From contig CAIJEA010000511.1 in the NCBI GenBank assembly GCA_903819605.1, forward strand, positions 1 to 16,674: a DNA stretch of 16,674 bases, given 5' to 3'. The notes below the pieces were generated by a model. That model did not search any database. It saw only the letters and a list, made by a program, of their open reading frames with translations, and was not told where the DNA came from. Of this stretch, positions 1 through 6,999 are shown piece by piece. The position numbers and the translations under genes are program-made. How positions within the stretch are numbered: position 1 is the first letter of the stretch; each line of letters opens with the position of its first letter. Source of the stretch: an uncultured cyanobacterium. Its GTDB lineage: Bacteria > Cyanobacteriota > Cyanobacteriia > Pseudanabaenales > Pseudanabaenaceae.

Positions 1-56
1 GCGCCGCAACTCATATTTTGGGCTTTATCTCCTAAGCAAAACTTACATTGCTATAG
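1..56 (+). repeat. Right half of a palindromic repeat element with conserved tail
   Basis: The window opens inside a repeat. The first bases (GCGCCGCAACTC, then a run ending TTTTGGGC) look like the right arm of a long hairpin whose left arm is outside the window, as seen in the complete elements at 8092-8144 and 12677-12731. The tail that follows (about 25-56) contains CCTAAGCAAAACTTACATT and then GCTATAG. Nearly the same tail follows the hairpin at 15064-15118 and, in reverse orientation, precedes the hairpin at 12677-12731. The missing left arm is inferred. Confidence 0.6.
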
Positions 57-114
57 TTGCGATTTGTTGCATCCTGTAGCCAATTTCTGTCTATCTGCGT
101 CAGCTAACTTAGCC

Positions 115-878
115 ATGATTCCCCATAAAGCTATGCTGCCAGAATCTAACGCCCCAAATCCCAAAGCATTTCCACAACTATTTAGCGGAATGCTCGCCAT
201 TGCGATCGCCCTAGTCGGTAGCGCCTATCTTGCCAGTAACGCCCTGCGTCAAATGACACGCTTACTGTCATTGGTTCCGCTACCCGTCCAATTCGCTCTG
301 ATTTTGTAATCTGGCGTAGCTCTGTCTCTAGCCAGCAAGACACCTTACCGCTCGCCTATCAAGAGATAAAGAAACATACAGAAAGGGTGCAGACATATTT
401 TAAATCTAAAAATATTGCTGATGTCGATATATCAATTAGTGCGATCGAGACTCAGCCAATTCCCGAAATCAATAATAATGGCGTTCATACGGGTAAAACT
501 ATTGCCTATCGTCTAATCCAACGGTTTGAAGTTCGCTCAAAGGATATTGATACAATCACAGGGATTGCGCGTTCTAGTACAGATCTCATTAACGAAGGAA
601 TTCCATTTACATCCGAACCTGCGGAATATCTTTATACCCAACTTGAGAAATTGCGCGTAGATATGATTTCTGAAGCGACTAAAGATGCTAAGGCAAGAGG
701 TGAAGCGATCGTCAATGTCTCAGGTAGTCATCTTGGCTCAATTCGTAAAGCAGAAACGGATGTATTTCAGATCACAGGTCGGTACTCTACCGAAGTGAGT
801 AACAGGGGATCCTATAACACAGCGTCTATTGATAAAGATATTCGGTCGGTGGTAGCGATTACCTTTGCCGTTGAATAG
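115..878 (+). pseudogene. SIMPL-domain (DUF541) periplasmic protein, frameshifted
   Basis: The reading frame from the ATG at 115 encodes a short N-terminus and a hydrophobic segment (LAIAIALVGSAYLASNALRQ, about residues 24-43) that looks like a membrane anchor or signal peptide. The frame loses homology near 251 and stops at 307-309. The next frame is open from 240 to the TAG at 876-878. It reads NDTLTVIGSATRPIRSDFV, then IWRSSVS, the conserved beginning of a SIMPL domain (family of oxidative-stress defence proteins of the cell envelope; biochemical role poorly defined), and continues to VVAITFAVE. Adding one A to the AAA run at 251-253 joins LRQ directly to NDTLTV and gives about 254 residues, a normal length. 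The break is therefore one lost base, by real mutation or base-calling error. There is no good start for the downstream part alone; the first GTG is at 387, inside the domain. A bidirectional terminator follows at 883-913. Confidence 0.8.
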
Positions 879-882
879 GTAT

Positions 883-913
883 AAAAAATGCGGCGCAAAG
901 CGTCGCATTTTTT
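883..913. terminator. Bidirectional rho-independent terminator between SIMPL gene and purB
   Basis: A 13-bp stem (AAAAAATGCGGCG pairing with CGTCGCATTTTTT, one G-T pair) has a CAAAG loop and an A run on the left and a T run on the right. It lies 5 bases after the SIMPL stop and 37 bases beyond the purB stop, so it can end transcription from both converging genes. The centre (GGCGCAAAGCG) resembles the larger palindromes elsewhere in the window. Confidence 0.85.
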
Positions 914-949
914 AGCTTTAAGTTGTAGCAATTTTTCAAAAGCTAAAAT

Positions 950-2245
950 CTAAATCCCCAATCTTTGGTAAATCTGGTCGAGATTCTTCAGATGCTTATT
1001 AGGATCGAAACAAGCGGCTAACTCTTCTTCAGAGAAAGTTTTCTGTACAGTTTCATCTTCACTAATCAACTTACGGAAATCACCGTCGGTTTTATTCCAT
1101 GCGAGATGAGCAGCTTTTTGAACGATCGCATAGCTATCTTCGCGGCTCAAGCCTTTAGTAACTAGTCCGAGTAGCACCTGCTGACTGAAGACCACACCAC
1201 CATAACAGTAGAGATTGCGCTCCATGTTGTGGGTATGCACCAACAGATTTTTGGTTAAATCCGTGATTTCTCGGAGCATGAAGTGAGTGAGGATGCAGCT
1301 ATCAGGGAGCAATACCCGTTCCGCCGCACTGTGGGAAATATCGCGTTCATGCCATAGGGCAACATTTTCTAGAGCCGTGGTCGCATAACCACGTAATAAA
1401 CGCGCCATACCTGTCAAACGTTCCGAACGAATCGGGTTGCGCTTGTGAGGCATTGCTGAGGAGCCTTTTTGCCCCTTGGTGAAATGCTCTTCGACTTCGA
1501 GGACATCAGTGCGCTGAAGGTTGCGGATTTCGACGGCAAAGCGCTCGATCGATGCGCCGATTAGGGCTAATACTTGCGAGAATTCAGCATGGCGATCGCG
1601 AGAAATTACCTGTGTCGATGCACAGTCGGGCTGTAGTCCCAATTTTTGACAGGCGATCGCTTCAATGCGTGGGTCAACATTGGCATAAGTACCCACTGCG
1701 CCCGAAATTTTGCCGACAGCGATAGTCTTATTTAAGTTCAATAGGCGATCGCGATGGCGCAACATTTCCGCTAACCAGCCAGCCAGCTTAAATCCAAAGG
1801 TAATTGGCTCGGCATGAATACCATGCGTCCGACCCGCCATAATCGTGTAGCGATGTTGTTGAGCTTGGTAGCGAATCGCTTGGATGGCTTCTTCTAACTG
1901 GGCTTGGATAATTTCTAAGCTATCGACTAATTGCACTGCTAGAGCCGTATCTAGCACATCGGAACTAGTCAAACCGAGGTGAATATAGCGCCCTGCATCA
2001 CCTACATATTCATTTACGTTGGTCAAAAACGCGATCATGTCGTGCTTGACCGTTAACTCAATTTCATTGACGCGATCGGCATCAAAATTTGCCTTCGCCT
2101 TAATTTCTTCGACTGCATCGGCAGGAATATATCCTAGTTCTGCCTGTGCTTCGCAAACGGCAACCTCAACTTGCAACCATGTTTGGTACTTGTGCCGATC
2201 TGTCCATAACCGACCCATTTCGGGTAACGTATAGCGCTCTATCAA
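950..2245 (-). CDS. purB: Adenylosuccinate lyase
   Basis: Encodes 431 residues, the usual length. The enzyme removes fumarate from SAICAR and from adenylosuccinate, so it acts twice in purine synthesis in the cytoplasm. Fumarase/aspartase superfamily motifs are present: KHD at 67-69, TSSD at 93-96, the catalytic-histidine stretch GRTHGIHAEP at 138-147, and the signature loop GSSAMPHKRNP at 261-271 with the mobile catalytic serine. The start is a TTG: the frame reads TAA-GTT-TTG-ATA-GAG, so an in-frame stop lies two codons upstream, while the first internal ATG (residue 10) would cut off the conserved MIERYTLPEMG. Only a weak Shine-Dalgarno (AAGAG) is visible. yggT lies 88 bases upstream on the same strand, with a hairpin between them. 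Confidence 0.97.
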   Translation of the reverse strand: MIERYTLPEMGRLWTDRHKYQTWLQVEVAVCEAQAELGYIPADAVEEIKAKANFDADRVNEIELTVKHDMIAFLTNVNEYVGDAGRYIHLGLTSSDVLDTALAVQLVDSLEIIQAQLEEAIQAIRYQAQQHRYTIMAGRTHGIHAEPITFGFKLAGWLAEMLRHRDRLLNLNKTIAVGKISGAVGTYANVDPRIEAIACQKLGLQPDCASTQVISRDRHAEFSQVLALIGASIERFAVEIRNLQRTDVLEVEEHFTKGQKGSSAMPHKRNPIRSERLTGMARLLRGYATTALENVALWHERDISHSAAERVLLPDSCILTHFMLREITDLTKNLLVHTHNMERNLYCYGGVVFSQQVLLGLVTKGLSREDSYAIVQKAAHLAWNKTDGDFRKLISEDETVQKTFSEEELAACFDPNKHLKNLDQIYQRLGI

Positions 2246-2301
2246 AACTTACGCTCTTGAAATAATCACAATTTTTAATTATAGCAAGTTTTCCTCAATA
2301 T

Positions 2302-2330
2302 AATGTTCAACACTGAATGTGTTGAACATT
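2302..2330. terminator. 12-bp hairpin after yggT
   Basis: A perfect 12-bp stem (AATGTTCAACAC with GTGTTGAACATT) and a TGAAT loop lie 3 bases beyond the yggT stop and 56 bases upstream of the purB start. The stem is AT-rich and the minus-strand sequence after it (ATATTGAGG) has no proper T run. It may be a weak terminator, an mRNA 3'-end stabiliser or a protein-binding dyad. Confidence 0.55.
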
Positions 2331-2333
2331 TAT

Positions 2334-2630
2334 TTATTGCATCATCGTCAGAATACCTTGCTGACCTAGTAACATTTCGCGTAAAAGGCTGAAAATACCT
2401 ACGCCGATTACTGGCGAAATATCGATGCCGCCAATCGGTGGGATCAATTTACGCAGCACAAATAGTAAAGGCTCAGTGGGGAAGGTAATCAGGCTATAGG
2501 GAAATTGCTTGAGAGGAATCTGGGGATACCACGTCATCACAATCCGAAATATATACATCAGGATAAATAATCCCAAAACAATATTGAGCACAAGAGAGCT
2601 AACAGCAATCGCATCCACGATAGTCACCAA
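2334..2630 (-). CDS. YggT/YlmG-family membrane protein
   Basis: A 98-residue integral membrane protein with two hydrophobic segments (about 9-32 and 73-89). Family hallmarks are visible: RIVMTWYPQI at 29-38 and TEPLLFVLRKLIPPIGGID at 52-70, the latter close to the PPxGGxDxSP pattern of cyanobacterial and chloroplast YlmG/Ycf19-type proteins. Relatives are linked to cell or plastid division, nucleoid distribution or cytochrome maturation; the exact role here is not shown by sequence. There is no ATG near the N-terminus (first Met is residue 25, inside the first helix). The start is therefore TTG at 2630 or the adjacent GTG at 2627, and no clear ribosome-binding site separates them. The gene is divergent from alaS. 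Confidence 0.85.
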   Translation of the reverse strand: MVTIVDAIAVSSLVLNIVLGLFILMYIFRIVMTWYPQIPLKQFPYSLITFPTEPLLFVLRKLIPPIGGIDISPVIGVGIFSLLREMLLGQQGILTMMQ

Positions 2631-2719
2631 TTTTCAAAACTTATTGCGATCGATCCTAACAGTTTTACTAATTTTTGCTTGAGGTACTTGCTGAGGAAAA
2701 TGTCCTACCAAGTTGTATA

Positions 2720-2763
2720 GCTTCGACTTCGCTCAGCTAACGTTGGCTGAGCGGAGTCGAAGC
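2720..2763. repeat. 44-bp near-perfect palindrome between yggT and alaS
   Basis: GCTTCGACTTCGCTCAGC, then TAAC, is followed at once by its inverted copy. Both 22-base arms match except for two G-T positions, and the centre (AACGTT) is self-complementary, leaving no loop. It lies in the divergent region between two gene starts, so it is not an obvious terminator. The flanks (TGTCCTA just upstream, TTGTATAG at the left boundary) recall the tail motif of the other palindromes. The whole 316-base gap 2631-2946 otherwise holds only a smaller dyad at 2863-2889. Confidence 0.75.
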
Positions 2764-2862
2764 CAGAGGTACTTTAATTAGTAGCAAGTCCCTAAAGAAG
2801 CAATTCATGAGTTGCCCCGACGGTCTGAACTTAATGGCATAATACGAGATGGACAATTATAT

Positions 2863-2889
2863 AAATTCGTAATATTGTTTACGAAATTT
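2863..2889. promoter_or_regulatory. Candidate dyad operator upstream of alaS
   Basis: AAATTCGTAA and TTTACGAAATTT form an imperfect dyad around TATTG, 57 bases before the alaS start. A CATAAT hexamer lies just upstream (about 2838), but I could not pair it with a well-spaced -35. E. coli AlaRS is known to repress its own gene through a palindrome at its promoter. Whether anything similar happens here is speculation. Confidence 0.25.
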
Positions 2890-2946
2890 TTAGCGACCGA
2901 TCGCTTTTTACATCAATCTTGAAACCAAACCCCAAATCATAAGTTC

Positions 2947-5583
2947 ATGGCTAGCCTTCCTTCTCTTACTGGTGCTGAAATTCGTGCGAAGTTTCTCAAT
3001 TTCTTTGAGGAACGCGGTCATAAGGTATTGCCTAGCGCCTCACTCGTACCTGCCGACCCGACTGTATTGCTCACCATTGCAGGAATGCTACCATTTAAGC
3101 CAATCTTTTTAGGTCAGCAAGAGGCTGAAGTACCTCGTGCCACCACATCTCAGAAATGTATCCGCACCAATGACATTGAGAATGTGGGCAGAACTGCACG
3201 TCATCATACCTTTTTTGAAATGTTAGGGAATTTCAGCTTTGGCGATTATTTCAAAAAAGAAGCGATCGCTTGGGGATGGGAATTAGTAACGAAAGTATTT
3301 CAACTACCGCCCGATCGCTTAGTTGTGAGCGTGTATTACACCGATGAAGATGCTTTTGCAATTTGGCGCGATGCGATCGGTATTCCTGCCCATCGGATTC
3401 AGCGTATGGGTGATGATAATTTCTGGGCATCAGGTGCGACTGGGCCCTGTGGCCCTTGCTCGGAAATCTATTATGATTTCCATCCTGAATTGGGTGATGA
3501 TGCAATTGATTTGGAAGATGATTCAAGGTTCTTAGAAATTTACAACCTTGTGTTCATGGAATTAAATCGCGATGCCGATGGCAATCTCACTCCTCTCAAA
3601 AAGCAAAATATTGACACGGGCTTGGGCTTGGAACGCATGGCACAGGTTTTGCAAGGTGTTCCCAATAATTACGAAACAGATTTAATTTACCCGATTATTA
3701 AAAAAGCTGCGGACATTGCAGGAATTGATTATCACAAGAGCGATGAGAAAGTGAAGACTTCGCTCAAGGTTATTGGCGATCATGTCCGTTCCGTTGTGCA
3801 TATGATTGCTGACGGAATCAATGCCTCCAACGTTGGTCGCGGATATATAATGCGTCGCCTTCTCCGTCGGGTTGTGCGTCACGGTCGTTTGATTGGCATT
3901 TCTGGTACATTTGCTTCTGAAGTCGCGGAAGTAGCGATCGCCCTTTCCGAATCGGTCTATACCAACACTCGCGAAAGAGAGCATGTAATCAAAGATGAAA
4001 TCAAAATTGAGGAAGTTCGCTTCTTACAAACCTTAGAGCGTGGTGAGAAGTTGCTTGAAGAGATTCTTGCCAAACCTGAAGTAAAAGCCAGCAAGACTAT
4101 TTCGGGTGTAGATGCTTTCACACTCTATGATACCTACGGATTTCCGCTTGAACTAACTCAAGAGATTGCCGAAGAAGAAGGATTTGCTGTTGATGCAGAT
4201 GGCTTTGAAACTGAGATGAAGAAGCAACAAGAGCGATCGCAAGCTGCCCATGAAGATATCGATCTAATGGCAAAGGACAACTGGGTAAATATTGCTAAGG
4301 AAATTGGTAGGACTGAATTTCTTGGCTATACAGAACTCAGCAGCACCGCCACGATCAAGGCTATCCTCGTTAATGGTGAACTTGTAAAAACAGCGATCGC
4401 AGGAAACAAAGTCCAAATCGTTTTAGACCGCACGCCTTTCTATGCTGAGTCTGGTGGACAGGTTGGTGATACAGGTTATCTCGCCATTGGTGAAGCGATC
4501 GCCAAGATTACTGATGTGCAGAAACAAGCCGATCTATTTATTCACATTGGACAAATTGAACGAGGTGAAGTTGCTGTTGGCGACAACGTTAATGCTCAAA
4601 TTGCAGTTTCGGAGCGTCGGCGCATTCAAGCGCACCACACTGCTACGCACCTCTTGCAAGCTGCCCTCAAGAAAATCGTTGATTCTAACGTCTCTCAAGC
4701 TGGTTCTCTAGTTGATAGCGATCGCCTCCGGTTTGATTTCAATCTCAATCGTGCGGTTACTACTGAAGAAGTCCACCAAATCGAACTGCAAATCAATAAC
4801 TGGATCGCTGAAGCCCATGACTCGGTAATTGAAGTATTGCCGATCGCAGCCGCAAAAGCCAAAGGAGCGATCGCCATGTTCGGCGAAAAATATGGCGCAG
4901 AAGTCCGCGTGATCGATATTCCTAATGTATCGATGGAACTCTGCGGCGGGACGCACGTAAAAAATACTAGCGAAATTGGTTTGTTCAAAATCATTTCTGA
5001 GGCAGGGGTTGCCTCTGGTGTACGCCGAATCGAAGCGATCGCAGGACAAGCTGTACTCGAATATCTCACCCTGCGCGACAACATTGCTAAAGACTTAAGC
5101 GATCGCTTCAAAATTAAACCAGAAGAAATTAGCGATCGGATTACAGGCTTGCAACATGAGCTAAAAACTGCTCAGAAGGAAGTCGAACATCTCAAACAGC
5201 AACTAGCCCTAGTGAAAGCGGATTCTCTCATCCATGAAGCGGAAGCTGTAGGCGAATTTAAGATTTTGGTTGCTCAACTTCCTGATATCGAAGCCGAAGC
5301 ATTGAAAGCTGCTGCCGAAAAGCTCTCAGCTAAGCTTGGACATAGTGCAGTTGTACTTGGTTCCTTTACTGACGATGGCAAAGTTACACTCGTCGCCTCC
5401 TTTAGTAAAGAAGTTAATGCCAAAGGTCTGCAAGCTGGCAAATTCATTGGCGCGATCGCTAAGATCTGTGGCGGCGGCGGTGGTGGTCGTCCCAACCTCG
5501 CCCAAGCAGGTGGTAAGGATGCAAGCAAGTTACCTGAAGCGTTAGAAACTGCCGAAGCTCAATTAAGGGCGACACTTGCCTAA
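2947..5583 (+). CDS. alaS: Alanine--tRNA ligase
   Basis: Encodes 878 residues, full length. The enzyme charges tRNA-Ala with alanine in the cytoplasm and hydrolyses mischarged Ser/Gly-tRNA-Ala. The class II catalytic domain is N-terminal, with RTARHHTFFEMLGNFSFGDY (82-101) covering the motif-2 region and GLGLERMAQV as motif 3. The editing domain carries the zinc-site motifs HHTATH (563-568) and CGGTH (666-670). After them comes a coiled-coil-like stretch (about 715-755). A C-terminal DHHA1/C-Ala domain contains a six-glycine run and RPNLAQAGG (842-856). The ATG at 2947 gives the family's usual start (MASLPSLTGAEIRAKFLNFF). A hairpin follows immediately and an ATP-grasp gene begins 70 bases downstream. 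Confidence 0.98.
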   Translation: MASLPSLTGAEIRAKFLNFFEERGHKVLPSASLVPADPTVLLTIAGMLPFKPIFLGQQEAEVPRATTSQKCIRTNDIENVGRTARHHTFFEMLGNFSFGDYFKKEAIAWGWELVTKVFQLPPDRLVVSVYYTDEDAFAIWRDAIGIPAHRIQRMGDDNFWASGATGPCGPCSEIYYDFHPELGDDAIDLEDDSRFLEIYNLVFMELNRDADGNLTPLKKQNIDTGLGLERMAQVLQGVPNNYETDLIYPIIKKAADIAGIDYHKSDEKVKTSLKVIGDHVRSVVHMIADGINASNVGRGYIMRRLLRRVVRHGRLIGISGTFASEVAEVAIALSESVYTNTREREHVIKDEIKIEEVRFLQTLERGEKLLEEILAKPEVKASKTISGVDAFTLYDTYGFPLELTQEIAEEEGFAVDADGFETEMKKQQERSQAAHEDIDLMAKDNWVNIAKEIGRTEFLGYTELSSTATIKAILVNGELVKTAIAGNKVQIVLDRTPFYAESGGQVGDTGYLAIGEAIAKITDVQKQADLFIHIGQIERGEVAVGDNVNAQIAVSERRRIQAHHTATHLLQAALKKIVDSNVSQAGSLVDSDRLRFDFNLNRAVTTEEVHQIELQINNWIAEAHDSVIEVLPIAAAKAKGAIAMFGEKYGAEVRVIDIPNVSMELCGGTHVKNTSEIGLFKIISEAGVASGVRRIEAIAGQAVLEYLTLRDNIAKDLSDRFKIKPEEISDRITGLQHELKTAQKEVEHLKQQLALVKADSLIHEAEAVGEFKILVAQLPDIEAEALKAAAEKLSAKLGHSAVVLGSFTDDGKVTLVASFSKEVNAKGLQAGKFIGAIAKICGGGGGGRPNLAQAGGKDASKLPEALETAEAQLRATLA

Positions 5584-5589
5584 CTAAGA

Positions 5590-5622
5590 AATCAGAGTGG
5601 GTACTTTGCCCCCACTCTGATT
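5590..5622 (+). terminator. Hairpin between alaS and the ATP-grasp gene
   Basis: AATCAGAGTGGG pairs perfectly with CCCACTCTGATT (12 bp) around a TACTTTGCC loop. It begins 6 bases after the alaS stop. The right arm is followed by AAAGTCAG, not a T run, so it may attenuate rather than fully end transcription into the next gene. The loop motif TACTTTGC recurs in the palindrome at 8092-8144. Confidence 0.55.
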
Positions 5623-5653
5623 AAAGTCAGTGAACGAATAGAATTAAGTAGCT

Positions 5654-6490
5654 ATGCTGACAAATATCAAAATGTTGCTTAAGGCTTGCAAAAAATTATC
5701 TATTGCATATGAGATTTTGCATCCTAATCAAAACTTAGTCAAAGTCATAATTGGCGATCGCGACTATTACTTCACCAACTATTCAACGCCATTAACGCCA
5801 CAATCTATCGCCGAAATTTTTAAAGATAAGCAATATTTTTATCAAGTTTTCCAAGATGTAGTAAAAATGCCGCGCACCCTATCTTTTATTTCTCCCTATT
5901 GCGATGAGAAATATAAAGAGTACTTACAATTCTCTTCCATTGATGAAATTATTATCGAAATCGAGAAGAGTTTTGAGCTGCCCATTATTCTTAAAAGAAA
6001 TCGGGGATCGGGAGGAAGCAATGTTTTCAGATGTCACGATCCAGAGCAAATGCGAACGGCTCTAGAGCATATATTTAATATCAATTCTAAAAGCTATGAC
6101 TATATTGCGCTTGCCCAAGAATCCATCAATATTGTGAAAGAATATCGCTGTGTATGTCTCAATGGCGAACAGGTGATTTTGTATGACAAAGATTTTTCGC
6201 AAGCAGAATTTACTGGCAATCTCAGTCCTTTACATTGGGAAGGAGCGATCGCTAAACAAGTAAGCGATCGCGAAGTTATTAATGCGATCGCTGAATTCAT
6301 TAAGCCAATTTTCCAGAAAATGGCGATCGCCTATGTTGGTCTAGATGTTGCCTTAGACGATCGGGCGAATTACTGGTTAATTGAAGCCAACTCACATCCG
6401 AATTTTGATATTTTCATTAGAGATAATGGGGAAGAAGCGATTATTAATCTCTTTCAACGGATTTTAGAATATTTAAAATCACATCAATAA
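5654..6490 (+). CDS. Orphan ATP-grasp domain ligase
   Basis: A 278-residue protein with the ATP-grasp fold signature. Visible elements are a conserved lysine and glycine-rich loop (KRNRGSGGSNV, 114-124), a hinge-like QESI (155-158), EYRCV (163-167) and the metal-binding carboxylates at D231 (GLDVALD) and E244/N246 (WLIEANSHPNF). This layout is that of the RimK/LysX/glutathione-synthetase type. These enzymes use ATP to activate a carboxylate as an acyl-phosphate and join it to an amine, so an amide or peptide bond is the expected product. The substrate cannot be read from the sequence. The N-terminal 100 residues are divergent. It sits 70 bases after alaS in the same direction, which invites but does not prove a link with amino-acid metabolism. 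Its TAA shares an A with the following terminator stem. Confidence 0.8.
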   Translation: MLTNIKMLLKACKKLSIAYEILHPNQNLVKVIIGDRDYYFTNYSTPLTPQSIAEIFKDKQYFYQVFQDVVKMPRTLSFISPYCDEKYKEYLQFSSIDEIIIEIEKSFELPIILKRNRGSGGSNVFRCHDPEQMRTALEHIFNINSKSYDYIALAQESINIVKEYRCVCLNGEQVILYDKDFSQAEFTGNLSPLHWEGAIAKQVSDREVINAIAEFIKPIFQKMAIAYVGLDVALDDRANYWLIEANSHPNFDIFIRDNGEEAIINLFQRILEYLKSHQ

Positions 6491-6526
6491 AAAAGCGGCA
6501 GAAGGCTAAGCCTTCTACCGCTTTTT
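6490..6526. terminator. Bidirectional terminator between ATP-grasp gene and hli
   Basis: AAAAAGCGG and CCGCTTTTT flank an inner AGAAGGC/GCCTTCT stem around a TAA loop. There is one C-A mismatch and about 16 paired bases. The A run on the left and T run on the right fit termination from both sides; the converging hli gene ends 15 bases away. Confidence 0.88.
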
Positions 6527-6540
6527 GGTTTAGTCAAAAA

Positions 6541-6687
6541 TTATAGCAAACCGATTTGAGAAAGAATACCTTGACCAGTGAGCAACTCTGTCGCCAAACC
6601 GATAACGAAGCCAAGCATTGCAAGACGACCGTTCCAAGTTTCAGCGAAGTTGTTAAAACCAAATTTAGGCTCTGTAGAGTCAGACAT
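6541..6687 (-). CDS. High-light-inducible one-helix protein (Hli/SCP)
   Basis: A 48-residue protein: MSDSTEPKFGFNNFAETWNG, then RLAMLGFVIGLATELLTGQG and ILSQIGLL. The single helix carries the Hli/LHC signature ETWNGRLAMLGF (16-27), whose Glu, Asn and Arg bind chlorophyll and pair helices within dimers. Family members sit in the thylakoid membrane, bind chlorophyll and carotenoid, and protect newly made or damaged photosystems, usually induced by strong light. The start is supported by a strong ribosome-binding site (AAAGGAG at 6697-6703, nine bases before the ATG). Its neighbour upstream on the same strand is psaD, but two palindromes and a terminator separate them, so it probably has its own promoter. 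I could not identify an HLR1 light-response box with confidence. Confidence 0.95.
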   Translation of the reverse strand: MSDSTEPKFGFNNFAETWNGRLAMLGFVIGLATELLTGQGILSQIGLL

Positions 6688-6828
6688 TGCAATTATCTCC
6701 TTTGTGTTTTTGATTTCTAGACGTTAAAAATCTTTGCTTGAATTAATAATACTTTATATTTCTTAACAGTCCATACTACCAAAGGTAGATTCGAGAAAGC
6801 TATCAGAGTTATTACCAAAGCCTATATA

Positions 6829-6865
6829 GCGGATTTCATTTTGCCTGCGGCAAAATGAAATCCGC
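6829..6865. repeat. Perfect 17-bp palindrome
   Basis: GCGGATTTCATTTTGCC and its exact complement flank a TGC loop. It sits between CCTATATA on the left and AAACCCAGAAGAGAG on the right, in the place where the element at 8092-8144 has only a short AGACATA linker. It looks like a module inserted into or swapped within that type of element. It lies in the 312-base gap 6688-6999, which also holds the hli promoter region, the hairpin at 6866-6906 and the psaD terminator. Confidence 0.75.
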
Positions 6866-6906
6866 AAACCCAGAAGAGAGGGGTGGTGCTTCGCACCGCC
6901 CCTCTT
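6866..6906. repeat. Truncated palindromic element
   Basis: AAACCCAGAAGAGAG begins exactly like the left arm of the 8092-8144 palindrome, and the inner part (AGAGGGGTGGTGC, loop TTC, GCACCGCCCCTCT) still pairs over about 13 bp with one G-T. The right arm then continues TACCAATAC in place of the expected CTGGGTTT, so the outer 8 bases of the left arm have lost their partner. This is consistent with decay or partial deletion of a once-complete hairpin. Confidence 0.65.
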
Positions 6907-6914
6907 ACCAATAC

Positions 6915-6950
6915 AAAAGCCACCGTAATCTTGCGATCGCAGTGGCTTTT
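6915..6950. terminator. Terminator downstream of psaD
   Basis: AAAAGCCAC and GTGGCTTTT pair perfectly over 9 bp around an 18-base loop that contains a HIP1 octamer. Read on the minus strand it lies 49 bases past the psaD stop and ends in TTTT, so it is the likely psaD terminator. Confidence 0.75.
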
Positions 6951-6999
6951 ATAAAAAATAAAAAATAAATGAGAGCGAAATAATAGCCAAAGCTATTAA

